Below are positions 10,173 through 20,449 of a stretch of DNA of 64,000 bases, piece by piece. The notes below the pieces were generated by a model that did no database searches, had not been told where the DNA came from, and saw only the letters and a program-made list of their open reading frames with translations. Where the stretch lies: assembly GCA_013339765.2 (NCBI GenBank), contig CM023448.1, positions 25,682,551 through 25,746,550 of the forward strand. The letters are read 5' to 3'. How positions within the stretch are numbered: position 1 is the first letter of the stretch; each line of letters begins with the position of its first letter. The DNA comes from Haemaphysalis longicornis. Lineage: Eukaryota; Arthropoda; Arachnida; Ixodida; Ixodidae. The translations under genes and the position numbers were made by a program.

Positions 10173-13096
10173 GTACATATATATGTTGTTACGTTGTTTC
10201 TAAAACAAGGGGAATAGGGTTGTTATACTTATATTCGCCTGCGCTCTACTTATGAATACAAGATGAAACAAAGCAAAAGAATGCGGTAAACAAGCAAAGC
10301 ACGCGCGGTATCAATAAAATTTCATAGATGGCGGCAAGGGCAGTAAATTCATTTTAATCAAACTTTGAACAAGATGATAACTGGTCTTTGCATTATTTAC
10401 TTAAACATTGTTTCAAGCGTAAGATCGGCATCGGTTGGCTTTGCGTTAGCGCTTCGCCGTTGTTCTGGCACTCGACGGCTAACCATGAATACACATTTGG
10501 GCAGCATGCTGATGCAGCTCTGAAACTTCGCGACGTAAACTTTGCACGCCACTCAACTGCCGTGGTGACACGGTCTACAGGGACATTGGTGTCATTTTCC
10601 GTGACTCCGGCCTGAACCCAACTCTCTGAATGTTTGTCTTAATTCTACCACTAAACTGTGTGTATGTTCCTGCGTCCGTCTGTTTCTATTTTATTATCTG
10701 CGTTTGTTAGGGTTTGTACGAGTTTTGCACCTTGGCTTCTTTCGTTCTTTTTTGCCCCAGTCATATTCATATGGAGTAGCAAGGCGAGCCCGCTTCCAGG
10801 CTGACTTCTCTTTATCATTAAAGGCATTCCTCCACCTCCCACATTTAAATACTGGTACTCATGAACGCAGTCTGGTAGTTTTATGCCAATGTCGATATTG
10901 AGAGGGAGCTGGACGCGTCTAAATACGGGTAGACAGAGCTAGTGTGATCAACGTCCGTTACAACTAGGGACATTTCTTTCGCCTCTGTCTCTTTCCTTGC
11001 ATGTACCCTCCCAGTTTCAGCAATGGTTACAATAAAGCAAACGTTTATTCGTGATCGAAAAAATGATAGCCAGGCCGTTCTTCGTGCACTGTGTCGCATT
11101 GTTCCCTTCTTGTGTTCTTTGGTCTCTACCTTAGCAAATGTTTACTATCGAGAAGTTGCGCCGAAGTACAGTGGAGAAACGTTTTGAGCCACAACAGCTG
11201 TTGAAAATAGGGGCCAAACAACAACGCATTACTCTGCTATGGCGAATTAAAATCAGCGAACACTAAGCCACGATTAGGAGAAAGCTCCAGGTGAAAGAAT
11301 TCGAGCTGTAGCAAAAAAAAAAGAACAGGCTGAACCTCGACAATCCACATGCAGCAAACCCGCAGCATGCCAAACCCGATCGTCATCAGCTTGGCTGCCT
11401 CATCTCCCCCGCTAGAGCAAGGATCGCCTCCACGCTGTTTAATGGTCTCCTCCTTGGCGCCTCTGAAATGAATTGCATTGCAACAATAGGAAATCCCACT
11501 CCTTTTAACCTGAACCTGAACAGGTAAAGGAAAATTAGCATCAAAAGACAGCACTCGGACTTGTTTAAACATGTGACCTGCAGAACGTACTCCTAGAAAA
11601 CGGTGGGGACAAAATGGCTGTGATGTTTATTGGATTTCGAGAGGCCACCTTGTCGTCCCTCTCCTGGCCTTTTTGTCCAACATCGAAATATAAATCTCCC
11701 CTGTCTTTTTTATTCGATATCATTTAGGTGGTCATCTCGGGCAGTCACAACGTAGTCATCCCCGACAACGTCGCTTGCCGGCGTAAAAAACCCAGCGACA
11801 AGCAATTCAGGAGCAAAACGGGGCAAACGTGCAGACCGCCCACCGAAGGAAGGACCGTCAGGGTCCGCAACAGGGCCCATTCGTTTTCCCCGTGCGCTCT
11901 AATAAAATCGTGAAGACCCCACCACGTCAGGGGCACTTCACAACGGTTATCGAAGTGTCAACGGCGTGAAGAGTTTATTGGAGGTCGAACAGCCGAATCG
12001 GGAGCCCCGTAAACGCTGAGGAAACAAGCTTTGGGTAGTATTTGGTCCCACCACAGCGGCTCTACGCCGTTTAGGTTTTCTGTTTCGTTGAAGGGAAGGC
12101 CATTACGCTTCGCCCGACAGGATCCCATAGACACACCGCATTTTGGGCTCTGGCGCGGTATGGGCAGAAGCATTACGGCCTATAAAACTCGGAGGCATGG
12201 ACGCAAACTGCCTTACCCTGAGCGTTTCTGAATGCGGGGGAATTACTTCCCGCACATCAAAAGAAGCAGTGAGATGTGCCCATTTTTAGTACCGCGAACT
12301 GAGATGCCGTAGATCATGCGCCGATGACTGCGGGGCCAAATGGTATAAATAAAATATAACGGCTTGAAGTCGAAAGCCTGATATTTCATTTCTTTTTAAA
12401 GCACATTCACAATGTATATCTCTCATGCATTCCCGGTTGTGACCTCTTTCTTATATCGAGCTCATTTTTTGACCGCGCGTATAGCTCCTCACCCGATCAA
12501 TTTGAGGGCGGTAATTCCGTCCCCTTTTAGGGTAAAATGGGCGTGTTGCGAGCGCAAACGGAAATTGTGTGGCGGATAAAGGAGCCCTGAGAGAGGTTTT
12601 ACCGATACATAGAAATCAATGTCGTGGTAATCACCCCGTTCAAGAATTTTGTTAAATTTAAATAAAGTGGAGATATTGCAAATCAAAACATCGCATTTTC
12701 ACCCGCGCCGCGATTCTCCCTCGTTTCGCCCACCTAATTGCACCGCGCAAGCGTGACTGGCCATGATATCTCGCTTCTGGGTGACGTCTGCAAGAACATC
12801 TGGTTGCGCGCGTCGTCTGCGGTGATATTCAGCGCCGCAGAATCGCTTTTAGACGAAGCCGTCGTGCTTTCTGCGTTCCGTTTGGGCCATTTGTTATCAT
12901 TTTATGAATCCTTCACTTCGTTCACGACTGGAACAGCTGATAGAAGAAATGGGAGGGGCGTTTTACGCATCCACACTACGCAGAAAGATGGCGCGAACAG
13001 AGAACGACCCTGTCACTGCGCGTTCGTGCCAGCGACATGTCTTGGTAGATATTAGAGTCCAAAATATGTGAGCGAATAGCCCGAAAATTTGGTAGA

Positions 13097-13239
13097 CTGA
13101 TGGAGGAGAAAAGCAAAAACGCCCGTGTGTACGAGATTTCGGCCGTACGTTAAAGATCCCCAGGTGGTCAAAATTATTCCGGAGCCCCCCACTACGGCGC
13201 GCCTCATCGCCTGCGTTGCATCGGCGAGTTAAACACCCT

Positions 13240-13311
<72 letters not shown>
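13097..13311 (+). mobile_element. tRNA-derived tick-type SINE, 3' part
   Basis: Shares the SINE body found at 32230-32398: AAAAGCAAAAACGCCCGTGT, then GTTAAAGATCC and the block AGGTGGTCAAAATT, then CTCATCGCCTGCGTT, ending in a CAAT repeat. The tRNA-like head is missing; the copy starts at CTGATGGAGG. This body resembles the tRNA-derived SINE described from ticks as Ruka, which I recognise from memory only. No target-site duplication was found, as expected for a truncated or old copy. Confidence 0.8.
13241..13311. repeat. (CAAT)n tail of SINE
   Basis: About 17 uninterrupted CAAT units. The sister SINE at 32143 has only about five, so this tail has expanded. Confidence 0.95.
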
Positions 13312-14590
13312 GGGGTTTCCCGGAAAGTAAGGGGCGGGGGTCTAGAGGAGGAAATTGATTATACTTGCAGTGCAGCGGTCGCGCCATCCGAATGCGAGGG
13401 TACATGGTCGGACTGCAGTTGCTGATAATGGCAACTGCGTATCGGGGTAAGTGGGGAGCTGTCTATGGTTTGACTGCGGTTGCAAGGGGGAAGGTCCGGC
13501 AATTTTTTTCGGTATTACAGGTGACCTCTAACCGAAGTAGTAGGGGCCAGTTTCGCAGCTCTTGAAACTGTTTGAATATTTAGGCGGCGCGTACTCAGTG
13601 CTATTCACGACGCTGACCCTGGGGGTCCAACTGCGCCTCCGATTGAAGGGTTTGAACAGGGGTCGTGCGGCGCAGGCTTGTAATGACCCGCGTAGCCTCT
13701 CGGTTTCCAGTTCCTAGAAGATCCCAGTTCCTCAGAATGAGACGCTGAAACTGGGCTTAGTTTATCAGCCGGTGTTGCAGGATAGATCAAACTAGGATGC
13801 GTGCACGCGACTACACGCACCGCCGGTCTTCTGGAAGATTGGTCGAAAGAAGTGCAGCGGTAACGCTACGGGCTGCTGCTACACACCAGTTTACTTGGCC
13901 CCACTCAACCGCAAATGCGGCAGACATTGTCATACCAAGGCACTTGCACCAGAATGACAGAACTTGTGGCAATCTGGCATGTGTTAGAGCCTCGCCTGCG
14001 CCTTCACGTATGTATACACAGACTCCACTCAGGCAGTTCATGAGCTGCGACGCGTCGTCAAGCATCTGGACTTGACCTGTGCTGAGCATGGAATTGTGGA
14101 ATCATTCGCGTGCCACGTGCGAGTTCTGTGGAATCGACGTTGGTCACCTGCAAACACCAACGTTCACCCTGCTTGCCATCCCCAAAGGTAGACTAGGCCT
14201 CTGCCCTTGATTCAGTTATCCAAGAGTGACACCGTCTTCATTCACTATCTGGCACTCCACGCGCCAGAGAGAATTGGCGTTCCGCTAATTCTGGAACGAG
14301 CACCAAATCTTCCCTAGTGGCGGTGGGCGGACATAAATGAGATGCCATGGCAACGCTGCAGCCATGTTGAGCCAGAAGGCGTTGTAATTGTCATCGTCAT
14401 GCGGAAACGGGGGTGGCAGAAGAGGTGTTGCCGTCGTACCCTCGTTCCTCCGTCGCTTGGACAGCAAGCGCACCAGCCTAAATCACACGCCAACACTTTA
14501 TTCGTGTTAGGAATATGCTGCTCGGGGCGAACTTGACGTGCAGCGAGAAACTCCGATGTAGCAACATTGTTGTACACGGCACGGCTTCTG
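13312..14590. other. no recognisable feature
   Basis: About 1.3 kb of mixed-composition sequence. Moderately long frames near 13600-14090 show no domain pattern. Confidence 0.45.
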
Positions 14591-14591
14591 T

Positions 14592-14880
14592 TGTTTAGCT
14601 TGACTTCACTAACCACTAGGCCACCCCAAAGGCCCGACGTGTACGGTGTAAGCAGCGGCGGGGAATAATAACATGTGCAGTCATTGGAAAGAAACAAAAG
14701 GTCGCTTGGCACGCAGTGCGCACCACCTACAGCGAGAAAAGGCTAGAAAAGAATTTTCTCAAGTACTAGAGCCAAATGGGCTACTTTTGAAGCGGGAAAA
14801 ATAAATCAACCTCACAACAAATTTCGACGCCCATAGCGTGCAAAAAACAAAAAAAAACATTCCATCTTGGCTTCCCAGAC
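14592..14880 (-). repeat. SINE-like repeat, copy 2
   Basis: Diverged copy of the element at 1-310 in the same orientation. It shares AACCTCACAACAAATTT, GCCCATAGCGTGCAAAA and ACATGTGCAGT. A box A-like sequence TGGCCTAGTGGTTAG lies at 14609-14623 on the minus strand, but I see no box B. Confidence 0.55.
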
Positions 14881-15415
14881 CGCCTCAATAGGAGACAGGA
14901 AAGTTAATGCACGCATGCGGTTGTAAGCTTGAAAAAAATATAATAAAAGAAAAAAAGCGATACCCTAACCCTGCAAATTAAGCACTACAGGAAACAATCA
15001 AAAGACCACCACTGCATGAAACAAAAACCGAAGAAATGGGGCGAAAACGCTTCCCGTGTTCGGTGTCTAACCTGGGTATCTCACCTTATGACACCGGCTC
15101 CTATGCGATTGCGTTCGTTACGCGATCTCTCACTTGCTGTAAATATCGCCAGTTTACGTGTGTTCGCGCCTGAACTGGAGAGCACAGAGTTCGCGCTGCA
15201 GACGTCGACTTCGCGAAGGCGGTTGCCGCGAGTTGTAGCTCGTGCTAACGTGGCCCACTTTGAGTGAGATTGGAAAGGCTGCGGACAAAACGCTCCGCGC
15301 CTGCCAATAGTAGAGAAGGTCCAGTACAAGTTCGGAAATAATTATGAGGTGCAACAGCCGGGGCCCCCAACTCTGCTGTTTCTGCAGCCTTGAACCACTA
15401 GTTGCAAGCTGCACC
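14881..15415. other. no recognisable feature
   Basis: About 530 bases with an A-rich patch near 14930-14955 and an 83-codon frame at 15016 without motifs. Confidence 0.45.
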
Positions 15416-15612
15416 AATTTTTAGATGCGGAGCATCTTATAGTCTGGGCATGTCCCGCGTCGGCGTCCGCACTCACACTGCGCATGCGGAACTCTCCTAC
15501 TTCCGTCTCTCCCACAGCTGCGCGATACTCCCGCCACTTCTTCTCTCGTACCAGCTGCGTGCACTTCACTTTCGCTTCTCCCGCGTTCTCGCTTCTGCTT
15601 TCGCGGCGCATG

Positions 15613-16060
15613 CTCGGCGCTTGCGCATCTCTCCTCCTCTCGTCTCCTCTCCTTCAACCTTGAATGCAAATCGGGTAGCGCGCTGCGCGCGTTCAGTTCA
15701 GCGCTTGCTGCGGTTGACTCCACTTCACTCCGTTCTTGCGATGAAGTGTGATGGAAGCAACAGTCCCGTCAGTTAGTGGGTTGGCGCAAGCAAGCGTCAG
15801 CACCACCCCACAAACTAACAGCAACGGTACGTCCAGTGAAAACAAAGCTGCGCAGCGAAGGGCACGCGACGCTGAGCGCAAACGCTTGAAGCGAGCGGCG
15901 GACCCTGAGCTTCGTCGGCGCGAATACTCGGCGCTTGCGCATCTCTCTTCCTCGTCTCCTCCCCTTCAACCTTGAATGTAAATCGAGTAGCGCGCTGCGC
16001 GCGTTCAGTTCAGCGCTTGCTGCGGCTATACTCCACTTCACTCCGTTCTTCCGATGAAGT
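15613..16060 (+). repeat. 135-bp internal direct repeat of hairpin-ended element
   Basis: 15613-15747 and 15927-16060 are about 90% identical. Both start CTCGGCGCTTGCGC, contain GTAGCGCGCTGCGCGCGTTC and end GATGAAGT. The unit lies once before and once at the end of the short reading frame at 15748-15975. Confidence 0.9.
15748..15975 (+). pseudogene. short basic frame with STPR-like repeat
   Basis: 75-codon frame whose middle reads ENKAAQRRARDAERKRLKRA followed by ADPELRRREY. This resembles the Arg/Ala-rich STPR-type DNA-binding repeats (23-residue units) seen at the N-termini of some arthropod transposon proteins, Helitrons included. Only about one unit is present before the frame enters the second copy of the internal direct repeat and stops. 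It starts immediately after the first repeat copy. The product would be a truncated, probably non-functional DNA-binding segment. The family link is inference. Confidence 0.4.
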
Positions 16061-16146
16061 TCTACGAACACAACGGAAACACTACGGAACCCCGAGATGC
16101 TCCGCATCTACTCAGCGTTCCCGTCGGGAAGATGGGGCTAATTTTT

Positions 16147-17691
16147 TTGTCATCCTCAGAACGCTGATACGAGATTTCTCGTACTATGCTACCATACGAG
16201 CGCGAGCCTTCCCGCTTTGCTTTGTGCTGTTGCTCCGCCAGCACCAGCGACCATTGTTGCGTGTGCGCGCCTCTAGTCGCGCTAGGGAGAGGTAGAGATA
16301 GAGAAACAGTGGAAGAAGGAGTAGCGTTATTGCCCGCTCAGCGCCGTTGGTTGCGTCTGGAAGCCAGTAAATCGAATCGGAACTAAAAAAATTAACACTG
16401 GTGGGGTTTAACCTGCTGGGAGAGGGTGACACTTCGGAAAATCCGCGTGGATGCCGCTTTGACCGCTGCGATTAGAACCTCTTGGACGAGGCAAGTTATC
16501 CCAAATACATATCCTTGTTTTATGGCCTCCTATGGAACGACGTTGTAGAATCCTATAGCCGTTGTAACTGAGGTGACTATGGAACGCATGTTTGGCAAGT
16601 GTTCGGCTCCTAGGTGAGGTCGAGGGCGCCGAATGATGCTTCTCGCCTATCACCCGGGACGACCACCTGACTTCCGCTGCTCGACGCATGGTGCGCAATA
16701 CTGGGCTCTCTTTAAACATCACTGTGGATATGGGACTAGTAGATTTTATTTAGTTTATGAGGAAAAGCGTACTTGCGCGATGTAAAGCTTACCACATGTT
16801 GCCAGCTGCACAACAAGAGTTCCCGTTCTCCACGCGCTGTAACGACGACAACGATGACTTTGATGATGTCCTTCAAATGGGGTTCACATACCCACTCGGG
16901 GGACTGGCCAAGAATTAAGTGCTGAGGGCGCGCCTGATGGAGCTTATAGATACATCATTTTTAGCTCGGCTGGCGGGAGCGCTCGTATCACGCCACAATG
17001 TGAGCCAATCAGCGTCATCGCTAGCATGACGCCACTACGCAGGTGCCGTCTATCTTCCTCGTTGGACCGTTAACCTTCAGGCGCAGCATGGGTCGGCCAT
17101 GCGGGGTTCGCTCGGCGGAAGAGCGGGCTGCTATTGAAGAACCTAACATTCCCGATAATCGCAGAAGAATGATCTACGGTAACGTATACCGAATATTCGC
17201 GTTCGTGTAAAGCGTAGCGAACTGAAAGGGTTTTGTTCTGGTCGATGTATGGTGTTCCGTATTCCTTTCGGTCATGGCGTTTTGATGTTGGCGAAAGTGT
17301 TTCGCTTTTATTTTGCTGTCATTCCGTATTGATTTTAGTCGTTTTCGTTCTCACGGAGGTAGTGTTTCATGGGAACCCCTGTTTCCGGATACAAGGGGCT
17401 CGTGAATTTTTTTTCACCATTAACTGCACAAGCTTCGCCTAGATTCAAAGCGAGAGGAACCTAACGGCTATGCTATTCCCGGACGCAAGAAAGGATTACA
17501 GCTGCGCCTAATTTCTTTGTTTCAAATGTACAAATTATAACGCACGGAAGTCAAGGGATTTATTTTTAGAAAGAGGCGGAACGGAGCGGTGTCGATATAG
17601 GGCCGCACCGCAGCTCCTATAGTGGGTTTCTCATTTATTTCAAGTAGTTTCTAAAACGTCCAGGGAAAATAACTTAACAATATGGTCACGA
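16147..17691. other. no recognisable feature apart from one small frame
   Basis: About 1.5 kb. The only thing I note is the 40-codon frame at 17088-17210. Confidence 0.45.
17088..17210 (+). CDS. 40-codon frame with basic, transposon-like N-terminus
   Basis: Starts MGRPCGVRSAEERAAIEE and ends after RRRMIYGNVYRIFAFV. The start resembles the basic N-terminal regions of some tick transposon proteins, but 40 residues are too few to be sure. It could be chance. Confidence 0.2.
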   Translation: MGRPCGVRSAEERAAIEEPNIPDNRRRMIYGNVYRIFAFV

Positions 17692-18039
17692 AACCAAAGA
17701 CGAGGCAGTTGTCTTTAAGGAAAACAAGTTTATTGGAGCGAAGTTGTACTCCCCTAACAACTCAAAGAATACACAGGCGTCTAAGCAGCAATCAACAAAA
17801 GGACATGCGCAGGCGAGCGTCGGTGAGGCGAATGCTGCGGCGTCTGCTCTGTGGGCATTTATCACTCAGTGAAACGGTCGAGAAGTCGAATTGCATCCAG
17901 AACTACATGCGTCGTAACACATGAGCGTAAAGATTAGAACATGCGCGTCACTTGGCCTACGGATAACACAGATAACATTGCCGGGCGCATCCGGTCAGCC
18001 AAAAACAAAACGAACAAACCCAACTCTTGGTTGGAGGCA
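17692..18039 (-). repeat. 3' LTR of the Gypsy element
   Basis: Homologous along its length to 34193-34509. Both contain AAAACAAGTTTATTGGAGCG, then ACAGGCG, then GCATTTATCAC, then GATAACACAGATAACAT. The LTR starts (minus strand) with TG at 18039, directly after the polypurine tract. The outer border near 17692 is approximate. The copies differ by many substitutions and by a roughly 10-bp insertion here, which suggests an old element. Confidence 0.75.
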
Positions 18040-18041
18040 TT

Positions 18042-18057
18042 ACCCTCCCCCCCCCCC
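18042..18057 (-). other. polypurine tract of the Gypsy element
   Basis: Minus strand: a run of G followed by AGGGTAA and the LTR start TGCC. This position is expected for the plus-strand primer of reverse transcription. The plus strand shows it as TACCCT plus a C run. Confidence 0.7.
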
Positions 18058-18061
18058 GACC

Positions 18062-18610
18062 CTCTGAGAGGGCATCGACCGGATGCTAAAAAAAAGATCG
18101 TCAGAACAAACAACAAAAAGTCCGCCATCTTGCGTAATAAGGTTTCAGGAGAACCACGTGGACGACTTTGGGCCGCGCGCGTCGTCGTGATGCTACGGAA
18201 TCACCATCGGGGTTCACTTGGTAGGTAAGTTGGCCAACACGTGTAGAATTCGATAGAGTCGAAAATACTGTCGCAGAAGCTTCTCACTGAGTCAACGCCG
18301 TTGCATGCGAGTGGAAACCCACACACGGTCCCTGGCCCGGTACTCGGCGCCTCGGCGTCGGTGGTTGTAGCGTCCGCAATCCACCTGCTGCTGGTCCGTT
18401 GTGCGACCTCGAGCAAGCTGGTGGGCCTCCTGCACACGCTGAAGGTATCCTTAGACGTCGGCGTTGAGTTCGTCGTCTTCTCCGTGCGGAAGCATGGCGT
18501 CAAGCATTGTAGTCAGCCGTCTTCCGTAGGCAAGCCCAAACGTTGTTATCTACGTAGTTTCCTGGATAGCCGCGTTGTGCGCAAACGTGGCAGCGGTAGC
18601 GGCGTCTTGT
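18062..18610 (-). pseudogene. Gypsy integrase C-terminal part
   Basis: Reading leftwards from 18610: TFAHNAAIQETT, then FGLAYGRRLTTMLDAMLPHG, then a stop, then YLQRVQEAHQLARGRTTDQQ and NHRRRGAEYRARDRVWV. This is the end of the integrase catalytic domain and the C-terminal domain of Ty3/Gypsy pol. Several stop codons and at least one frameshift are present. It complements the N-terminal integrase piece at 28928-29500, from which LINE D separates it. Confidence 0.75.
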
Positions 18611-18813
18611 TAACGCTAATAAACTCCTCTATAATTTTACAGCTAGGTTTTGCGGCTTATGTCGATCAAAAATTCGCGTAAATTGTTTGCAATTCTTTGC
18701 TGCTGCTGTTTCTGCCAGAAGTGTGCTACCGCTCAGTTTGCTAGCAGTGCTTTGAAGTTGTTTTCTACACCTCTCAAAGTTGTTCTCTCTCTGTCGGTGC
18801 CCCTAAGTGAGGT

Positions 18814-19611
18814 ATGGGGGATCGAAATGCTAGCGGCCTCCAGGACGTGACGAAGGCGCTAACTGAAAAGCAATCAAACAGTATTCAGATGGCTGTACAA
18901 GTTTTGGGCGAGTTGCTAGCCAAGCTTGACATCTTTTCCAATGGCGTAAAGAATGAGGTTGCAAAGGTGGCAACTTCCAATGCTGAAAGTCGTACCGAGC
19001 TGGACGATATTCACCAATCTATGAAATTCATCAACGACTGTTTTGAGAACTTAGATGTCGATGGTTTTCGTCGTAAGCTCGCTGAGGTAAAGACCCGGAA
19101 TGCAGAATGCTGAAAACAAAATCAGGAGTTTGGCTAGGAAAGAATTGATTGAACTTAAGCAGTAAAGTCGGAATGTAAACATGGAAATCTAAGGTCAACC
19201 GGGAGCGCCTCGCGAAGACTTCTAGAATGTCGTTGAAGGAATTTCTATGTGCCTTGAGGTCGAAATTAGCGAAGACGACATTGACGTCGCTCATCAGGTG
19301 CCAAGAAAAAAAGGACCAGTTCCACGTAATAGGCAAATTTCGGAAAAGACGTGCACGAGACGATTTGCTCGAAGGCGAGAGAAAAAAGAAACTGTGCACA
19401 GGTGTTCTCGGTTTTGTCCATGATCTCCCGCTCTGCTTAATTTAGCACCTTTGTGCGGAAAACAAAATACTGCTGGGCAAAGCTCTTCAGGCGAAGCGTG
19501 ATAAAGACTGGAAGTTTGTTTAGGTATCCCAGGACATGATTCTCATGCGGAAGGCAGAAACATCACTTGTACTGCAGATCACCTCCAATGCCGACCTTGA
19601 AGAAATGATCT
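18814..19611 (+). pseudogene. LINE D ORF1 (RNA-binding protein)
   Basis: The first 99 codons are open: MGDRNASGLQDVTKALTEK, a leucine-rich coiled-coil type segment (ELLAKLDIF..IHQSMKFINDCF), ending AEVKTRNAEC. In other frames the RRM-like part follows (NVVEGISMCLEVEISEDDID and VAHQVPRKKGPVPRNRQ). The C-terminal part is ENKILLGKALQAKRDKDWKF, then MRKAETS and ITSNADLEEMI with a stop. This order (coiled coil, RRM, basic C-terminal domain) is that of CR1/L2-group ORF1 proteins. At least three stops or frameshifts disable it. Confidence 0.65.
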
Positions 19612-20101
19612 AAATTGATCCAGAAATATATTAGATAGCTTGCCATTTTCCGAAAGCTTGAGAACTTCTTGAGGAAAACTTCATTTTTAAACCTGCCCTT
19701 GCTGGTCTTGTGATATACGTAAAAATGTAACATCACCCCGCGGAAATACGCAACAATTGAATCTGTTCTTTTTATACAGATAATTTCTGGAAATGTGATG
19801 GGTTGTACGGTAATATTGTCTGTTCCTTTATTATCCCAATTTCTCTGGAAATCATGGGGCACCTTTGCTTTAGAATTAAGGTTTTTCGTGTTGCTTTTCA
19901 ATTTACTGCACATAAAAAACCTGTAATCTTTGTGCTTATGATGTGTATTGAGGTCTCTGTATTAAGTACATATGACAAAGCAAGGCAACCCTTCGCTGCT
20001 CAAGAGTAAAGTGAGAAAAAGAATGCTTCTGCCAATGAAAGTCTCAACAATGATGACCACGGATACGTAAGGCACGTTTGATGAATTGAAAAATAAACCA
20101 A
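19612..20101 (+). other. LINE D spacer between ORF1 and ORF2
   Basis: A/T-rich sequence without long frames. It ends with codons ELKNKPILC, which would run into the endonuclease start at 25720 if LINE C were absent. Confidence 0.45.
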
Positions 20102-20449
20102 TCCTGTGTGGAAAACGACGACGCCGAGCTTTGCTGCCGTTCGGTACATTGCCTCCCGTTTCAACTCTCTCAATCTTCCGACAAACGCGCCATCCACTGC
20201 ATTAGTTTGCACCAACCGATTCCTCTCGACTAGCGGCATCGAACAAGCCCACATACAGGTCGCTGACAAGAACATTTGGTATTTTATGACCGTTTCAAAT
20301 TCTGAAGCGAGGACTTCCATGCTACGAGTTAACACAGCATCCACTTGCGCGTGCACTGATCGCGCTCGTGCTAAAAAGCGCAGACACTGTCAAGAGCTGT
20401 GTGCTGGCTTTAGCTGGCAGTTTTTATCTCTGCAATGGACTGAGAAGAA

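Larger units (their letters stand above)
8395..13096. other. 4.7 kb without recognisable genes
   Basis: No transposon domains or host-protein motifs seen. It contains only tiny simple repeats, at 9586-9626 and 10153-10172. The stretch at 11945-12240 contains GAGTTTATTGGAGG and a TATAAAA-like TATAAAACT at 12181. That could be LTR-like, but I cannot find a partner copy. Confidence 0.45.
15423..16139 (+). mobile_element. hairpin-ended element, copy 1
   Basis: Begins with the hairpin AGATGC-GGA-GCATCT (15423-15437). About 45 bases before its end it carries the reverse-complement hairpin AGATGC-TCC-GCATCT (16095-16109), nested in an outer stem GGAAC/GTTCC (16086-16090 and 16117-16121). AATTTTT is present on both sides (15416-15422 and 16140-16146). 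A second copy at 26739-27132 on the other strand has the same start (AGATGCG), the same subterminal CAACGGAAAC and the same nested terminal hairpin. The interior contains an internal direct repeat and a short basic frame. I do not recognise the superfamily; a non-autonomous Helitron-like or other TIR-poor element is possible. Confidence 0.7.

Noticed and set aside
11945..12240. Solitary LTR
   Set aside because: GAGTTTATTGGAGG and a TATA-like box resemble the Gypsy LTR layout, but the rest does not align with either LTR and no target duplication was found.
13241..13311. CRISPR-like array
   Set aside because: Uninterrupted tetranucleotide repeats without spacers; it is a SINE tail.
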